Source: Bacteroidota bacterium (GTDB lineage: Bacteria > Bacteroidota > Ignavibacteria > Kryptoniales > JAKASW01). Taken from it: a stretch of DNA of 64,000 nt. Position numbers and translations under genes: made by a program. Position 1 is the stretch's first letter, and every line of letters begins with the position of its first letter. Of this stretch, positions 44,010 through 53,565 are shown in pieces. The notes below the pieces were generated by a model. The model was not told the origin of the DNA. It saw only the letters and a program-made list of their open reading frames with translations, and ran no database searches. The stretch is from assembly GCA_021812985.1 (NCBI GenBank), contig JAKAMG010000010.1, forward strand, positions 31,954 through 95,953, read 5' to 3'.

Positions 44010-45140
44010 ATGGACAAAACCTATAGATTAGAAACGGAAGATCTGGAGCGACTCCTCCAACTCCTTCAAGGCGAAGGTTATGAAACGATTGGTCCAACGC
44101 TCGGCAATGGGACGATCGTCTACGACAAGATAACCACAGCCAAAGATTTACCGAAAGGCTGGACAGATGAGGAGGAGCCGGCGAGCTACCGCATTTCGAA
44201 TAACGGTGGCGAAAGGATGTTCGGCTACACTCTCGCTCCGCAGTCTTGGAAAAGATTCCTCTATCCGCCTCTTCGAGAACTCTTTTCCATAAGAAGAAAC
44301 GGGAAGTCCTTCGAGACCCTCCGAACAGATTCCGAAGAGAAGAAGTTCGCATTCATCGGGGTACGCCCATGCGAACTGAGCGCCGTGCTGATTCAGGACA
44401 AGGTGTTCACTGCCGGAGAATACAGAGACGACGACTATCTGTCGCGCAGGCGAAACGCCTTCATAGTAGCGGTCAACTGCGCGAACGCCGGCGCGAATTG
44501 TTTCTGTCTCTCGATGAATACTGGCCCCAAGGCAGGCGAAGGATTCGACATCGCTCTCACCGAGGTCGTGAACGACGGCGGGCATTATTTCGTCGCTGAG
44601 GCTGGCACTGACAAGGGAGCAACCTTGCTTGAACGGACAGGAGGAATTGCGGCGAGCGAGCGGGAACGAGGTGAAGCTGAAGAAGTCGTCGAGCGAACCG
44701 CCTCTCAAATCACAAAGTCGCTCGACACCAGAGGACTCCAAGAGATTCTGGCGGAAAATCAGGAGAGTCCGCACTGGGATGACGTCGCCAAGCGCTGCCT
44801 GACTTGCGGCAACTGCACAATGGTTTGTCCGACCTGTTTCTGTGCCGCTGTGGAAGATTCAACTGACCTCTCAGGCAAAACCGCCTCCCGCACGAGAAGA
44901 TGGGATTCGTGCTTCACGCTCGATTTCGCCAGGGTCTCTGGCGGCAATTTCCGAATAACTCCGAAATCTAGATACCGACAATGGCTGACGCACAAGCTGT
45001 CTTCATGGGTCGAGCAGTTTGGCATCTTCGGATGCGTCGGCTGCGGAAGATGCATTACCTGGTGCCCGGTCGGCATCGATATCACCGCCGAGGTGAGTGC
45101 CATTAAAGGAGAAAGAGTCAAACAAGAGAAGGGAGCTTAG
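44010..45140 (+). CDS. hydB: Group 3b NiFe hydrogenase (sulfhydrogenase) beta subunit, Fe-S protein
   Basis: A 376-residue iron-sulfur subunit that relays electrons between the hydrogenase and diaphorase halves. It ends in two ferredoxin-type 4Fe-4S motifs: [16 protein letters not shown] and [12 protein letters not shown]. The middle has [11 protein letters not shown] and a Cys-rich [13 protein letters not shown] segment typical of HydB. I prefer the ATG at 44010 because the frame extension to 43986 would begin at the predicted transcription start. A CNMP-domain gene follows 2 bases later. Confidence 0.92.
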   Translation: MDKTYRLETEDLERLLQLLQGEGYETIGPTLGNGTIVYDKITTAKDLPKGWTDEEEPASYRISNNGGERMFGYTLAPQSWKRFLYPPLRELFSIRRNGKSFETLRTDSEEKKFAFIGVRPCELSAVLIQDKVFTAGEYRDDDYLSRRRNAFIVAVNCANAGANCFCLSMNTGPKAGEGFDIALTEVVNDGGHYFVAEAGTDKGATLLERTGGIAASERERGEAEEVVERTASQITKSLDTRGLQEILAENQESPHWDDVAKRCLTCGNCTMVCPTCFCAAVEDSTDLSGKTASRTRRWDSCFTLDFARVSGGNFRITPKSRYRQWLTHKLSSWVEQFGIFGCVGCGRCITWCPVGIDITAEVSAIKGERVKQEKGA

Positions 45141-45142
45141 CG

Positions 45143-45631
45143 ATGAAACCACAGGATTTGACAGAATCTCTTCGGAAGCATCCGTTCCTGAACAACTTGA
45201 GCGAAGATCTGCTGAAGACGCTGACTTCCTGCGCATCCAACGTCGTATTCGACGAAGGGACTTACCTCTTCCACGAAGGCGAGGACGCGAAGATTTTCTA
45301 TCTCCTCAGAAGCGGACGGGCGGTTCTGGAGATCGCCGGCGGCGAACGCGGCCAGATCCGCATACAGACTGTCGGCGCTGGAGAGGTAATCGGATGGTCC
45401 TGGCTTATTTCACCGTACCGCTGGCACTTCGATGCCTTCGCGCTCGAACAGGTCCATGCATTCGCCATCGATGCATCGTGCCTCATAACGAAATGTGAAA
45501 CCGACTGTCGCTTCGGATATGAAATGCTCCGCAGATTCTCCGAAGTACTCGAACGCCGTCTCGAAGCCACCAGACTCCAACTCCTCGATGTCTACGGTTC
45601 AAACCTCGGTGAGCGCGGCGAAAACTATTAG
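45143..45631 (+). CDS. Cyclic nucleotide-binding-like domain protein in hydrogenase operon
   Basis: A 162-residue protein with a CRP-type beta-roll (LFHEGEDAKIFYLLRSGRAVL, VGAGEVIGWSWLISPYRWHFD) and a C-helix, but no helix-turn-helix. The phosphate cassette is not the canonical R-A form (PYRWHFDAFAL). Similar HTH-less CNMP proteins are found with group 3b hydrogenases. It may sense a ligand or regulate the enzyme rather than DNA; that is inference. It lies 2 bases after hydB and 36 before hydG. Confidence 0.85.
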   Translation: MKPQDLTESLRKHPFLNNLSEDLLKTLTSCASNVVFDEGTYLFHEGEDAKIFYLLRSGRAVLEIAGGERGQIRIQTVGAGEVIGWSWLISPYRWHFDAFALEQVHAFAIDASCLITKCETDCRFGYEMLRRFSEVLERRLEATRLQLLDVYGSNLGERGENY

Positions 45632-45667
45632 CGGCAGGAAGAATTCAACTGAATTGAGTGGACACAC

Positions 45668-46534
45668 ATGAGCTTAACGACACTTATGGAACACGATACG
45701 AAGAGCTCCGAGATCATGGCACCCTCGTTCGCCTTGGTAAAGCGCGTGATCTGGGAGACAGACGATACGTACACGCTTTTGATTGACCCGCCGGCTGAGA
45801 ACGGCGGAGGTTTCCCATTCGCTCCCGGGCAGTTTAACATGGTTTACGCTTACGGTGTCGGCGAAGCCGCGATTTCTATAAGCTCCGACCCCGCAAAACC
45901 GGACCAGCTCGCACATACAATTCACCGCGTCGGCACAGTGACGTCAGCTCTCTCCAGATTGAAACGTGGAGACATGATCGGCTTGCGCGGACCGTTCGGG
46001 ACGTCATGGCCCATTGACGAGGTGGTCGGCAAGGACGTTTGCATCGCCGCCGGCGGAATCGGCCTCGCTCCGCTCAGACCGGTAATCTATTCACTCCTGC
46101 GCCGGCGAGAGAAGTACGGAAGGATCGTCATACTTTACGGAGCGAGGAGCCCGCTTGACCTTCTCTACAGAGTGGAGCTCGAACAATGGAGCAAAGCCCG
46201 AAATACGGACGTCATTGTGACTGTCGACAGGGGCGACTCCAGTTGGAAGGGACACATCGGCGTTGTGACGGGTCTCTTCTCGTATGTGAAATTGGATTCC
46301 CCTTCAACAGTCGCCATGGTCTGCGGGCCGGAAGTGATGATGAAGTACACTTGTGAAGAACTCCAGAGACGCGGTCTCAGATCGGACCAGATATTCGTGT
46401 CGCTGGAAAGAAACATGAAATGCGGTGTGGGGCTGTGCGGACACTGCCAGTTCGGACCGCACTTCATCTGTAAGGATGGACCCGTATTCAGGCTCCCCGT
46501 CGTCAACCAGCTTCTTGAGAAGAAGGAAATATAA
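45668..46534 (+). CDS. hydG: Group 3b NiFe hydrogenase gamma subunit, FAD/NAD(P) diaphorase
   Basis: A 288-residue flavoprotein that passes electrons to NAD(P). The FAD-binding half has FAPGQFNMVYAYGVGEAAISIS; the nucleotide-binding half has AAGGIGLAPLRPVIY and MVCGPEVMMKYT. The end carries a 2Fe-2S site, CGVGLCGHCQFG with a further Cys at FICKDGPVF, as in dihydroorotate dehydrogenase electron-transfer subunits. hydD begins one base after its stop. Confidence 0.94.
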   Translation: MSLTTLMEHDTKSSEIMAPSFALVKRVIWETDDTYTLLIDPPAENGGGFPFAPGQFNMVYAYGVGEAAISISSDPAKPDQLAHTIHRVGTVTSALSRLKRGDMIGLRGPFGTSWPIDEVVGKDVCIAAGGIGLAPLRPVIYSLLRRREKYGRIVILYGARSPLDLLYRVELEQWSKARNTDVIVTVDRGDSSWKGHIGVVTGLFSYVKLDSPSTVAMVCGPEVMMKYTCEELQRRGLRSDQIFVSLERNMKCGVGLCGHCQFGPHFICKDGPVFRLPVVNQLLEKKEI

Positions 46535-46535
46535 A

Positions 46536-47324
46536 ATGCCGACAAAGAGCAAGTCACTCAAGCCGAAGGTAGCCGTCTTCAAATTCGCTTCATGCGATGG
46601 TTGTCAGTTGTCTCTCCTCGACGCGGAGGATGAGCTGCTCGATGTGGCCGGCGCCATAGATATAGCCTTCTTCCCCGAGGCAAGCCGCCGCATGCTGAAA
46701 GGACCGTATGACATTGGAATAGTAGAAGGGAGCATTACGACACCTCACGACGTCGAGCACATTCGCGAGATCAGAAAGTCGTGTGCCGTCCTGATTACCA
46801 TCGGCGCCTGCGCTACTGCGGGAGGAATACAGGCGCTCCGGAATTGGAAGGATATCAAGAATTACGTTCACATAGTCTACGCCTCCCCGGAATACATTTC
46901 GACTCTCGACAGATCACTGCCGGTAGGATCATTTGTCCATGTTGATTTCGAACTGCGCGGCTGCCCGATTAACAAATACCAACTGATCGAAGTAATTAAC
47001 GCATTTCTCAACAAACGGAAGCCGAACATACACGCTTACAGTGTCTGCATGGACTGCAAGCTGAAGGGAAACGAGTGCGTCATGGTGGCGCGCGGGATTC
47101 CATGCCTCGGGCCGGTCACTCAGTCAGGGTGTGGCGCAATATGCCCGTCATTCGACCGCGGATGTTACGGATGCTTTGGGCCGATGGAATCTCCAAACAC
47201 TCAGGCGCTTGCGGCGCAGTACAAGGAAGTGGGCGAGTCAGAGCTCGACATTAAACTTGCGTTCCGTACTTTCAACGCCTATGCAGACGCGTTCAGGAAA
47301 GAGAGCGAAGCACATGAGCACTAA
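46536..47324 (+). CDS. hydD: Group 3b NiFe hydrogenase delta (small) subunit
   Basis: A 262-residue small subunit that holds the Fe-S clusters nearest the active site. The proximal cluster ligands begin with C20 and C23 ([10 protein letters not shown]), with GACATAGG in the middle. The C-terminal part is cysteine-rich: [35 protein letters not shown] and [11 protein letters not shown] start at 46536; the longer frame overlaps hydG in another phase. It overlaps hydA by 11 bases. Confidence 0.94.
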   Translation: MPTKSKSLKPKVAVFKFASCDGCQLSLLDAEDELLDVAGAIDIAFFPEASRRMLKGPYDIGIVEGSITTPHDVEHIREIRKSCAVLITIGACATAGGIQALRNWKDIKNYVHIVYASPEYISTLDRSLPVGSFVHVDFELRGCPINKYQLIEVINAFLNKRKPNIHAYSVCMDCKLKGNECVMVARGIPCLGPVTQSGCGAICPSFDRGCYGCFGPMESPNTQALAAQYKEVGESELDIKLAFRTFNAYADAFRKESEAHEH

Positions 47325-48645
47325 GGCCATAAAGGTTGATTACCTCGCCCGGGTGGAGGGCGAGGGTTCACTTCTCGTCAAGACGAAGGACGGTCGGGTC
47401 TCCGACGTCAAGTTCAGGATTTTTGAACCTCCGAGGTTCTTTGAGGCTTTCCTGCGCGGGAGAAAATACTCTGAAGCACCTGACATCACGGCGAGGATCT
47501 GCGGCATATGCCCAGTCGCATATCAGATGAGTTCTGTTCATGCCATGGAATACGCTTTCCATGTGAAGGTGGAAGGTCAACTGCGCGAACTCCGGAGGCT
47601 ACTCTACTGCGGAGAGTGGATTGAAAGCCACGCACTTCACGTTTACATGCTTCACGCCCCTGACTTTCTCGGTTACGAGGATGCCATACAGCTCGCCGCC
47701 GACCATCCGGACGCCGTCCAGCGCGGTTTGCGATTGAAGAAGGTCGGGAACGAGCTTGTCTCCGTACTCGCGGGAAGGGAAATACACCCTATTAACGTAA
47801 AAGTTGGCGGATTCTACAGAGTGCCGCTGAAAAAGGATTTCGCCGAAATACTCGAGAAGCTGAAACGGGCAAGGGACGAGGCTTACGAGACCGTCCTCTG
47901 GACGGCCATGCTTCCCTTCCCGGATTTCGACTTCGATTACGAATTCGTCGCGCTCAGTCATCCCTCCGAGTATCCATTCAATGAAGGGAGACTTGCGTCC
48001 AGCAAGGGGCTAAACATCGACATACGGGATTACGAGCTCCTTTTCCACGAGCGGCATGTACCTTACTCAAACGCCTTGCAGTCGAGCATGAAGAGCCCAC
48101 GACAGGGGGATCAGCAATCGACGTCAGCGGAAGGGATTTACCTAACGGGTCCGCTAGCACGTTTCAATATCAACTTCGATAAGCTCTCCCCCACCGCGCG
48201 GAAGGCTGCCGAGGAAGCGGGCGTGAAACCTCCTGTCACAAATCCCTTCAGGAGCATAGCTGTCAGAGCAGTTGAGACACTATACGCATGCGACGAAGCG
48301 ATCAGGATCATCGAAAACTACGAGCGCCCTTCTGAGCCGGCTGTCAAATACGAGGTGAGACCCGGATTTGGCTTCGGATGCACGGAGGCGCCGCGCGGCA
48401 TACTCTATCACCGGTACCTCGTTGGGGATGACGGGCTTATCAAAGATGCAAAGATCGTTCCACCTACATCTCAGAACCAGAGGATGATGGAGTCCGATCT
48501 CCGCGGATTTGTAACGGAGAATATTGAAAAACCGAAGCAGGAATTGACGATGAGATGCGAACAGCTCGTCAGAAATTATGATCCCTGCATTTCATGCGCA
48601 ACTCATTTTATTAAACTCGATATTACAGAGGAAGAGTCATCGTAG
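47314..48645 (+). CDS. hydA: Group 3b NiFe hydrogenase alpha (large, catalytic) subunit
   Basis: A 443-residue catalytic subunit. The NiFe ligands are C63 and C66 ([11 protein letters not shown]) and C425 and C428 in [10 protein letters not shown]431 is followed by a 12-residue tail that the maturation protease should remove. The enzyme is soluble; no membrane segment or Tat signal is seen in either hydrogenase subunit. Group 3b enzymes couple H2 to NAD(P)H and can reduce polysulfide. Confidence 0.95.
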   Translation: MSTKAIKVDYLARVEGEGSLLVKTKDGRVSDVKFRIFEPPRFFEAFLRGRKYSEAPDITARICGICPVAYQMSSVHAMEYAFHVKVEGQLRELRRLLYCGEWIESHALHVYMLHAPDFLGYEDAIQLAADHPDAVQRGLRLKKVGNELVSVLAGREIHPINVKVGGFYRVPLKKDFAEILEKLKRARDEAYETVLWTAMLPFPDFDFDYEFVALSHPSEYPFNEGRLASSKGLNIDIRDYELLFHERHVPYSNALQSSMKSPRQGDQQSTSAEGIYLTGPLARFNINFDKLSPTARKAAEEAGVKPPVTNPFRSIAVRAVETLYACDEAIRIIENYERPSEPAVKYEVRPGFGFGCTEAPRGILYHRYLVGDDGLIKDAKIVPPTSQNQRMMESDLRGFVTENIEKPKQELTMRCEQLVRNYDPCISCATHFIKLDITEEESS

Positions 48646-48652
48646 GATTGCC

Positions 48653-49210
48653 ATGGGCGGCGATGCGTTTCAAAACGACACCGTGAATCGCGGCGGTCAG
48701 GCGGGCGCGGAGACGGTCATCACCTTGGTCGGAGTGGGAAACAGGTATCGGCGGGATGACGCCGTGGGCCTCATCGTGTCTCAACAACTGAAGTACAAGG
48801 TCCCGCCGGGGACGAGAATAGTCGAGCTCGACGGCGACCAGTCTGACCTCATAGAACTCATGCGGTCCACAGACGTGTTGATCGTGGTCGATGCCGTCAA
48901 GTCGACTGCTCCTCCGGGCACCGTCTTTCGACTTGATGCCGTCGATGATCCCCTGCCGCGGGAATTCATGTCTTCATCCACGCACTCGATCGACACGCTG
49001 ACGGCCGTGGAGCTGGCAAGGGCACTCGGCGCGCTTCCGGAGAGACTTATCATATACGGAATAGTCGGACGTGATTTTTCCTTTTCCGAGGGACTTAGCG
49101 AAGAAGTGCGCGACGCCATCGATGCGGCGGAGGAAAGGATAATTGCCGACATCGGTACGCTGCGGGAAGAGTGTTCGGGACACAAAAAAGAAAATCGCCC
49201 ATCCCGCTGA
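48653..49210 (+). CDS. Hydrogenase maturation protease (HycI/HyaD family)
   Basis: A 185-residue protease that trims the C-terminal tail of the large subunit after nickel insertion. Family motifs: LVGVGNRYRRDDAVGLIV (GxGN..DD), LDGDQSDLIELM, VVDAVKSTAPPG with the second acidic ligand, STHSIDTLTAVELARAL and IYGIVGRDFSF. It lies 7 bases after hydA, so the operon carries its own maturation step; hypA-F genes are not here. Its last codons overlap a hairpin serving the convergent gene. Confidence 0.92.
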   Translation: MGGDAFQNDTVNRGGQAGAETVITLVGVGNRYRRDDAVGLIVSQQLKYKVPPGTRIVELDGDQSDLIELMRSTDVLIVVDAVKSTAPPGTVFRLDAVDDPLPREFMSSSTHSIDTLTAVELARALGALPERLIIYGIVGRDFSFSEGLSEEVRDAIDAAEERIIADIGTLREECSGHKKENRPSR

Positions 49211-49223
49211 GGGAAGGGCGATT
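49186..49223 (-). terminator. Terminator of the minus-strand TPR gene, inside the end of the protease gene
   Basis: AATCGCCC (49193-49200) pairs with GGGCGATT (49216-49223), with partial inner pairing. On the minus strand the stem is followed by TTCTTTTTTG, giving the T-run, so it terminates the gene ending at 49261. It overlaps the last codons of the plus-strand protease gene (stop at 49208-49210). Confidence 0.75.
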
Positions 49224-49260
49224 CAGAAAACGATGGGGAATTTCCCGCTGAGTTACTCTC

Positions 49261-49953
49261 TTACTTCAGTTTAGCTTCGGCCAGTAAAAAGTCGACGTTT
49301 TGCGCGTACTGGGAATTCGGGAAATCTTTCTTGACGCGAGTAAGAAGAGTGATCGCCCTCTCGCCCTTGCCTGTCTTGATGTAATTCCTCGCGGCCCCGA
49401 CAAGATACTCGGGCGTAAGGAAATTCTTTGAGTCGACCGACGCGGCTCTCTCGTAATACTCCGCGGCGTCTTTGTTCTCTCCTCTTATCTCGTAGACTTC
49501 CGCTACGCCGGCGTACGCACTGGCCTGCAGAAACTTGTCACTCCCGTCGTAGTCCTTGAAGTACTTTAGCGCGTTGTCGTAGTCGCCGAGATAATAGTAA
49601 CAGTCCGCGAGATAGACCTTTGCCTCCTCGCCTGTTTCCGTGCTTCCGTAGTTTTCCACAATCGCCTTGAGGCCCGTTACGTTGTGAGCCGGATCGCCGT
49701 TCATGGCAACCTGGTACGCGCCTCCGTTGAATGCGGCGAGAACCTGGGAGAGTTCAGTGGCCGCCTTCGAGTTGTTCGAACGGACGTTGTTCATGTAAGC
49801 TACAACCACGATAATCGCTATGACGAGCCCAGTAACAGTTCCGCTGACGATCTTCCTGTTGTTTCGCAGGTAGTCTATGGTCTTGAAGTAAGTCGTGACC
49901 AGCCTGTCCTGCTTCAGTTCCTTCTTTGTGATCTTTTTTCTCGGCTTGAGCAT
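49261..49953 (-). CDS. TPR-repeat membrane-anchored protein
   Basis: A 230-residue protein with a basic cytoplasmic start, one membrane span (about 37-54, IVSGTVTGLVIAIIVVVAY) and about four tetratricopeptide-like repeats (AKVYLADCYYYLGDYDNALKY split over two helices, ASAYAGVAEVYEIRGENKDAAEYYERA). The layout resembles YfgM/BamD-type periplasmic TPR proteins that help outer-membrane or envelope assembly. A precise role cannot be assigned. Confidence 0.85.
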   Translation of the reverse strand: MLKPRKKITKKELKQDRLVTTYFKTIDYLRNNRKIVSGTVTGLVIAIIVVVAYMNNVRSNNSKAATELSQVLAAFNGGAYQVAMNGDPAHNVTGLKAIVENYGSTETGEEAKVYLADCYYYLGDYDNALKYFKDYDGSDKFLQASAYAGVAEVYEIRGENKDAAEYYERAASVDSKNFLTPEYLVGAARNYIKTGKGERAITLLTRVKKDFPNSQYAQNVDFLLAEAKLK

Positions 49954-50155
49954 TCGAATTTCCTTTTACGACATTCCTGGCAAATTTGACAATCGACTAA
50001 AAATTTAGGGAAAATTTCTCTGCGGAGAAAGGGATATTTTGCCGTACGGCCCGCAACGCCATCGGGATGCGCCATTTGGCTTGACAGACTGGGCTTGGGG
50101 GGACCCAAATCCTTTAAAACCCTGCAAATGCGGACGGGGAGCTTATTTGAGCCGC

Positions 50156-51808
50156 CTACATTTTTTCGGGGGCCGAAATTCCTAATATCCTGAAGCCGTT
50201 GGCCAGTACCGCCTTGGCGGCAATGCAAAGCGCCAGCCTGGCCGCCGCGAGCTCCCGCTCGGGAATGACGACACGCTGGAGATGATAAAAACGGTGGAAC
50301 GCTTCCGCCACTTCCTGGAGATAATTGATTATCCTGTGTGGCTCGAAGGTGGAGGCAGCTGCCTCGACAACCTCCGGGAAATTTCCCAGCGTCTTCGAAA
50401 GCTCGATCTCCTCCTTCTCTCGCAGAAGAGAGATGTCGAATTTACCACCGCCACCGGCTGTGATTTCTTTCACGGGAAGTCCTTCATCCTCTGCGAACCG
50501 CACGATGCTCGCGATACGCGCATGGGCGTACTGCAGATAGAAAACCGGATTCTCCTCGCTTTGCTTCTTCGCGAGATCGATGTCAAAATTGAGATGCGTT
50601 CCGACGTTCCGCATGATGAAGAAGAACCTGACCGCGTCGGCGCCAACCCAATCAATGAGCTCGTCGAGCGTGATGAAGTTCGCCTTCCTCGTCGACATCT
50701 TCACGACTTCGCCGTTCTGAAATATGGTGACAAACTGGTGGATGAGAACTTTTATCCTTTCGGTGTCGTATCCGAGCGACCTCAGAGCCAGAAGGACGTC
50801 AGGGTAGGTGGCAATGTGGTCTGAACCGAAGATGTCCACCACGAGTTCGAAGCCGCGGCGAAACTTCTCGATGTGATATGCGATGTCCGGTAGGCGGTAG
50901 GTGGGCTCGCCGGTGCTTTTGACTATAACCTTGTCCTGTTCGCCGCCCACCGCAGTCGCTTTGAACCACTTGGCGCCGTCCTTGTCGTAGGTCAAGCCCG
51001 CCGATTCAAGAGCGGCGATTACTTCCTTTATCTTCCCCGTTTCGTAGAGCGTGTTTTCGTTGTAGAAGACGTCGAACTTTATGCCAAGCCGGGCCAGGCT
51101 TCCCTTTATATCCTCGAAGATTTCCCGCTCGGCCCTGTCCTTGAAAGCCCCTTCGGCCGGCTCCTCGGCGAGTGATGTACCACGTTCATCGAGAAGATGG
51201 CGCGCGATGTCCTTTATATACTCCCCCTGGTAGTGGTCATCCGGAAACTCGATCTTCTCGCCTAGTATTTCCCTGTAACGCATCTTCACGGAGTTACCGA
51301 GGACGCGCATCTGTCGCCCGGCGTTGTTGAAGTAATATTCCCTAGTGACGTCGTGGCCGGTCCACTGCAGAACGTTCGCGATCGTGTCTCCGAATACCGC
51401 GTTCCTTCCGTGGCCGACGGTAAGCGGACCGGTTGGGTTCGCGCTCACGAACTCAACCTGTGTCTTCTTCCCGGCGCCGAAATTTGATCTTCCGAAATTC
51501 TCCCCCGCGGCGAGCACGGTGTTCACGAACGAGAGGAAATATCTCTCGTTGAACCTGAAATTGATGAATCCGGGCCCGGCCACGTCGACCTTGTCGATGA
51601 GCGTCGCATCAACATCCAGTGCATCCACGACCTTTTGGGCGACGTCCCGCGGTTTTGATTTAAGCTCCTTCGCAGCGAGAAGCGCAAAATTCGTGGACAG
51701 GTCGCCGTGCGATTCGATTTTCGGCTTCTCAAACGAAATTTCTACGGAGGTCTTCAGCCCCGCCTTTTCCAGCGCCGCCAGTATCAGCGATTTAAGATAG
51801 TCTTTCAT
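50156..51808 (-). CDS. argS: Arginyl-tRNA synthetase
   Basis: A class I aminoacyl-tRNA synthetase of 550 residues. The Add1 N-terminal domain is followed by the HIGH motif in the form VGHGRN (NPTGPLTVGHGRN), SDHIATYPDVL in the catalytic core, and MSTRKAN in the place of KMSKS. The C-terminal DALR-type anticodon domain carries YLQYAHARI and RIINYLQEVAEAFHRFY. I start at 51808, overlapping the rsfS stop by 4 bases; the longer frame upstream is inside rsfS. Confidence 0.97.
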   Translation of the reverse strand: MKDYLKSLILAALEKAGLKTSVEISFEKPKIESHGDLSTNFALLAAKELKSKPRDVAQKVVDALDVDATLIDKVDVAGPGFINFRFNERYFLSFVNTVLAAGENFGRSNFGAGKKTQVEFVSANPTGPLTVGHGRNAVFGDTIANVLQWTGHDVTREYYFNNAGRQMRVLGNSVKMRYREILGEKIEFPDDHYQGEYIKDIARHLLDERGTSLAEEPAEGAFKDRAEREIFEDIKGSLARLGIKFDVFYNENTLYETGKIKEVIAALESAGLTYDKDGAKWFKATAVGGEQDKVIVKSTGEPTYRLPDIAYHIEKFRRGFELVVDIFGSDHIATYPDVLLALRSLGYDTERIKVLIHQFVTIFQNGEVVKMSTRKANFITLDELIDWVGADAVRFFFIMRNVGTHLNFDIDLAKKQSEENPVFYLQYAHARIASIVRFAEDEGLPVKEITAGGGGKFDISLLREKEEIELSKTLGNFPEVVEAAASTFEPHRIINYLQEVAEAFHRFYHLQRVVIPERELAAARLALCIAAKAVLANGFRILGISAPEKM

Positions 51809-52197
51809 TCCTCGGTAATCTTCTTTGTGCTTTTCACGGTTCTCGGTTTGCGGTCCGCCACCTTCTGGATCCTGGCGTCCCCCCACAGTTTTTCCAGGCC
51901 ATAGAATGTACGAGCGTCCTTGTGAAATACGTGTACCACGACGTCCACGTAGTCGAGCAGGACCCACTGAAGGTTCTGAAGCCCCTCAGAGTGCCAGGTC
52001 TTCTCACCTATCTTCGCCATTCCGTCCATTATCGCTTCCGCGATCGCCCTAACCTGCGGTTCGGAGTCGCCGGTGCAGACCACGAAATAGTCCGCCATCG
52101 ACGTGACACTCCGCAGATCCATTATGACGACATCTTTCGCCTTCTTGGACAGAGCCAGGTCAGCTATCTGACGCTGCAGGGTCTTAGTCTGTGCCAT
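51805..52197 (-). CDS. rsfS: Ribosomal silencing factor RsfS
   Basis: A 130-residue factor (Iojap/RsfS) that binds uL14 and blocks joining of the 50S subunit in poor conditions. Signature: KAKDVVIMDLRSVTSMADYFVVCTG at the start of the domain, QNLQWVLLDYVDVVVHVF near the end. It overlaps the upstream gene by 14 bases and argS by 4. Confidence 0.95.
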   Translation of the reverse strand: MAQTKTLQRQIADLALSKKAKDVVIMDLRSVTSMADYFVVCTGDSEPQVRAIAEAIMDGMAKIGEKTWHSEGLQNLQWVLLDYVDVVVHVFHKDARTFYGLEKLWGDARIQKVADRKPRTVKSTKKITEE

Positions 52198-52696
52198 ATT
52201 GTCCTATACCCGTTCTTGGTTTAAGTTTTGCGTAATCCTTGCCTATAAGTACCTCGACATCCACATAGCTGTGCGGGTCGAGATTTGTGATCACATATTC
52301 TTTCTTCACTCCGAGCGCCTCTGCCACCCGTAGTGCATTTTCGTAATTGCCTGACGTGTTCACGACCGTGGTGAATTCCCGGCCGAACTGATCTCCGTTC
52401 GTGGTCTCTACAACGTCGAACCCTCTCCTCCGGAGATAATTCGTAAAAGTCATTGCCACGTCAGATGCGCCGCACTCATTTTGGACGCTGATCTGTATAA
52501 CCTTCTCGATCCTGGTCGGCGAGCTGGCATCTGCACGTTCCGCCTCCGCGGGAGGGTTCAGGAAGAAACGATAAAGCATTGAGTAAACCAGAACCGCCAC
52601 AAGGATGAGGACCAGAACCAAAGCGGATACTGATGCGAGTTTCGATAACGCTGCCGATGATTGCCTGTCGCCCCTATGCCTCTTCATCAACCGCAC
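52184..52696 (-). CDS. LytR_C domain membrane protein
   Basis: A 170-residue protein with one membrane span (about 24-44, VSALVLVLILVAVLVYSM) and a LytR C-terminal domain (IQISVQNECGASDVAMTFTN, LRRRGFDVVETTN, YVITNLDPHSYVDVEVLIGKD). Such domains occur at the end of LytR-CpsA-Psr proteins and alone next to rsfS. The start may be the GTG at 52696 or the ATG at 52687; neither has a good ribosome site. Function not known. Confidence 0.82.
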   Translation of the reverse strand: MRLMKRHRGDRQSSAALSKLASVSALVLVLILVAVLVYSMLYRFFLNPPAEAERADASSPTRIEKVIQISVQNECGASDVAMTFTNYLRRRGFDVVETTNGDQFGREFTTVVNTSGNYENALRVAEALGVKKEYVITNLDPHSYVDVEVLIGKDYAKLKPRTGIGQYGTD

Positions 52697-52802
52697 TTGA
52701 AGAGCGCTTTGTGAAAACTAACGACGGATTGGTCGTCCCTGCCGCGGGATTCGAATCGGGAGTGAAAAGATTTGGATTGAGCTTCAAATTACCTTGTTGC
52801 CC

Positions 52803-53279
52803 TTACCATCCCATCGGACCATAATAATAGTAAGGGTTGTAATAGCTGTACAACGGGTTACGATTGAACTGAACATCCACAGAGAAATTCTTTGTAGGCC
52901 TGTAATTGAGCTCGGCCCTGGTCAGATATATTCCGTTTATGCTTTTTTGAAAACTATTACCGAGTGTACTGTAAGGCGAACTCATCAGGCTCACGTCGGC
53001 GCTCAATGTCAGAGGCTGACTGATCTTGTACGTCATACTGTTCGTGTACATAGCCAGCGACAGCGACTGCCCGCCCATCGTCATGTAATTCATCGAAACA
53101 GACTGCCGCATGGAGAAATTCGCGGGGTTTATGAATCCGAAAAGCGAGCCTCCGTCGTCGTTCGAGCGGAACAACGAGTTTTCGACGCTCGACTTGTCAG
53201 AAAGCTGGTCCTTGAATTGCGCATAACTCACAGAGCTGAGCAGGAGCATCAACATCAACAAACCCGCGATTTTCTTCAT
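52803..53279 (-). CDS. Small secreted protein of unknown function
   Basis: A 158-residue protein with a clear signal peptide (MKKIAGLLMLMLLLSSVSYAQ). The mature part has strand-rich segments (YMTMGGQSLSLAMYTNSMTYKIS) and a Tyr/Pro-rich end (YNPYYYYGPMGW). It could be a small outer-membrane protein. I do not recognise a family. It lies about 106 bases upstream of the LytR_C gene on the same strand. Confidence 0.8.
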   Translation of the reverse strand: MKKIAGLLMLMLLLSSVSYAQFKDQLSDKSSVENSLFRSNDDGGSLFGFINPANFSMRQSVSMNYMTMGGQSLSLAMYTNSMTYKISQPLTLSADVSLMSSPYSTLGNSFQKSINGIYLTRAELNYRPTKNFSVDVQFNRNPLYSYYNPYYYYGPMGW

Positions 53280-53565
53280 CGTTTCCTCCGCATTCCGAAG
53301 AAATTTTAAACAAAACCAAAATAAATGTCAAATCACTAAGTTAGACGCTCCTTTGTAGTAACGGTTCAACCAGGCCGTTTTGTTCCGGGAGAGCCTGCGG
53401 TATCCCCCCAAATGCTAGCTTGAAGACAGAGTTTCGAATCCACGCTGCCGCACCTGTGCCGGCCGTACTTCCGCACCGACATAATCCTGCACCATCCAAT
53501 AAATCCTTTGTATTAGGAGTTTGCGATAAAATTATTAACTTGGATTGACATAAAACGGAGGGTTT

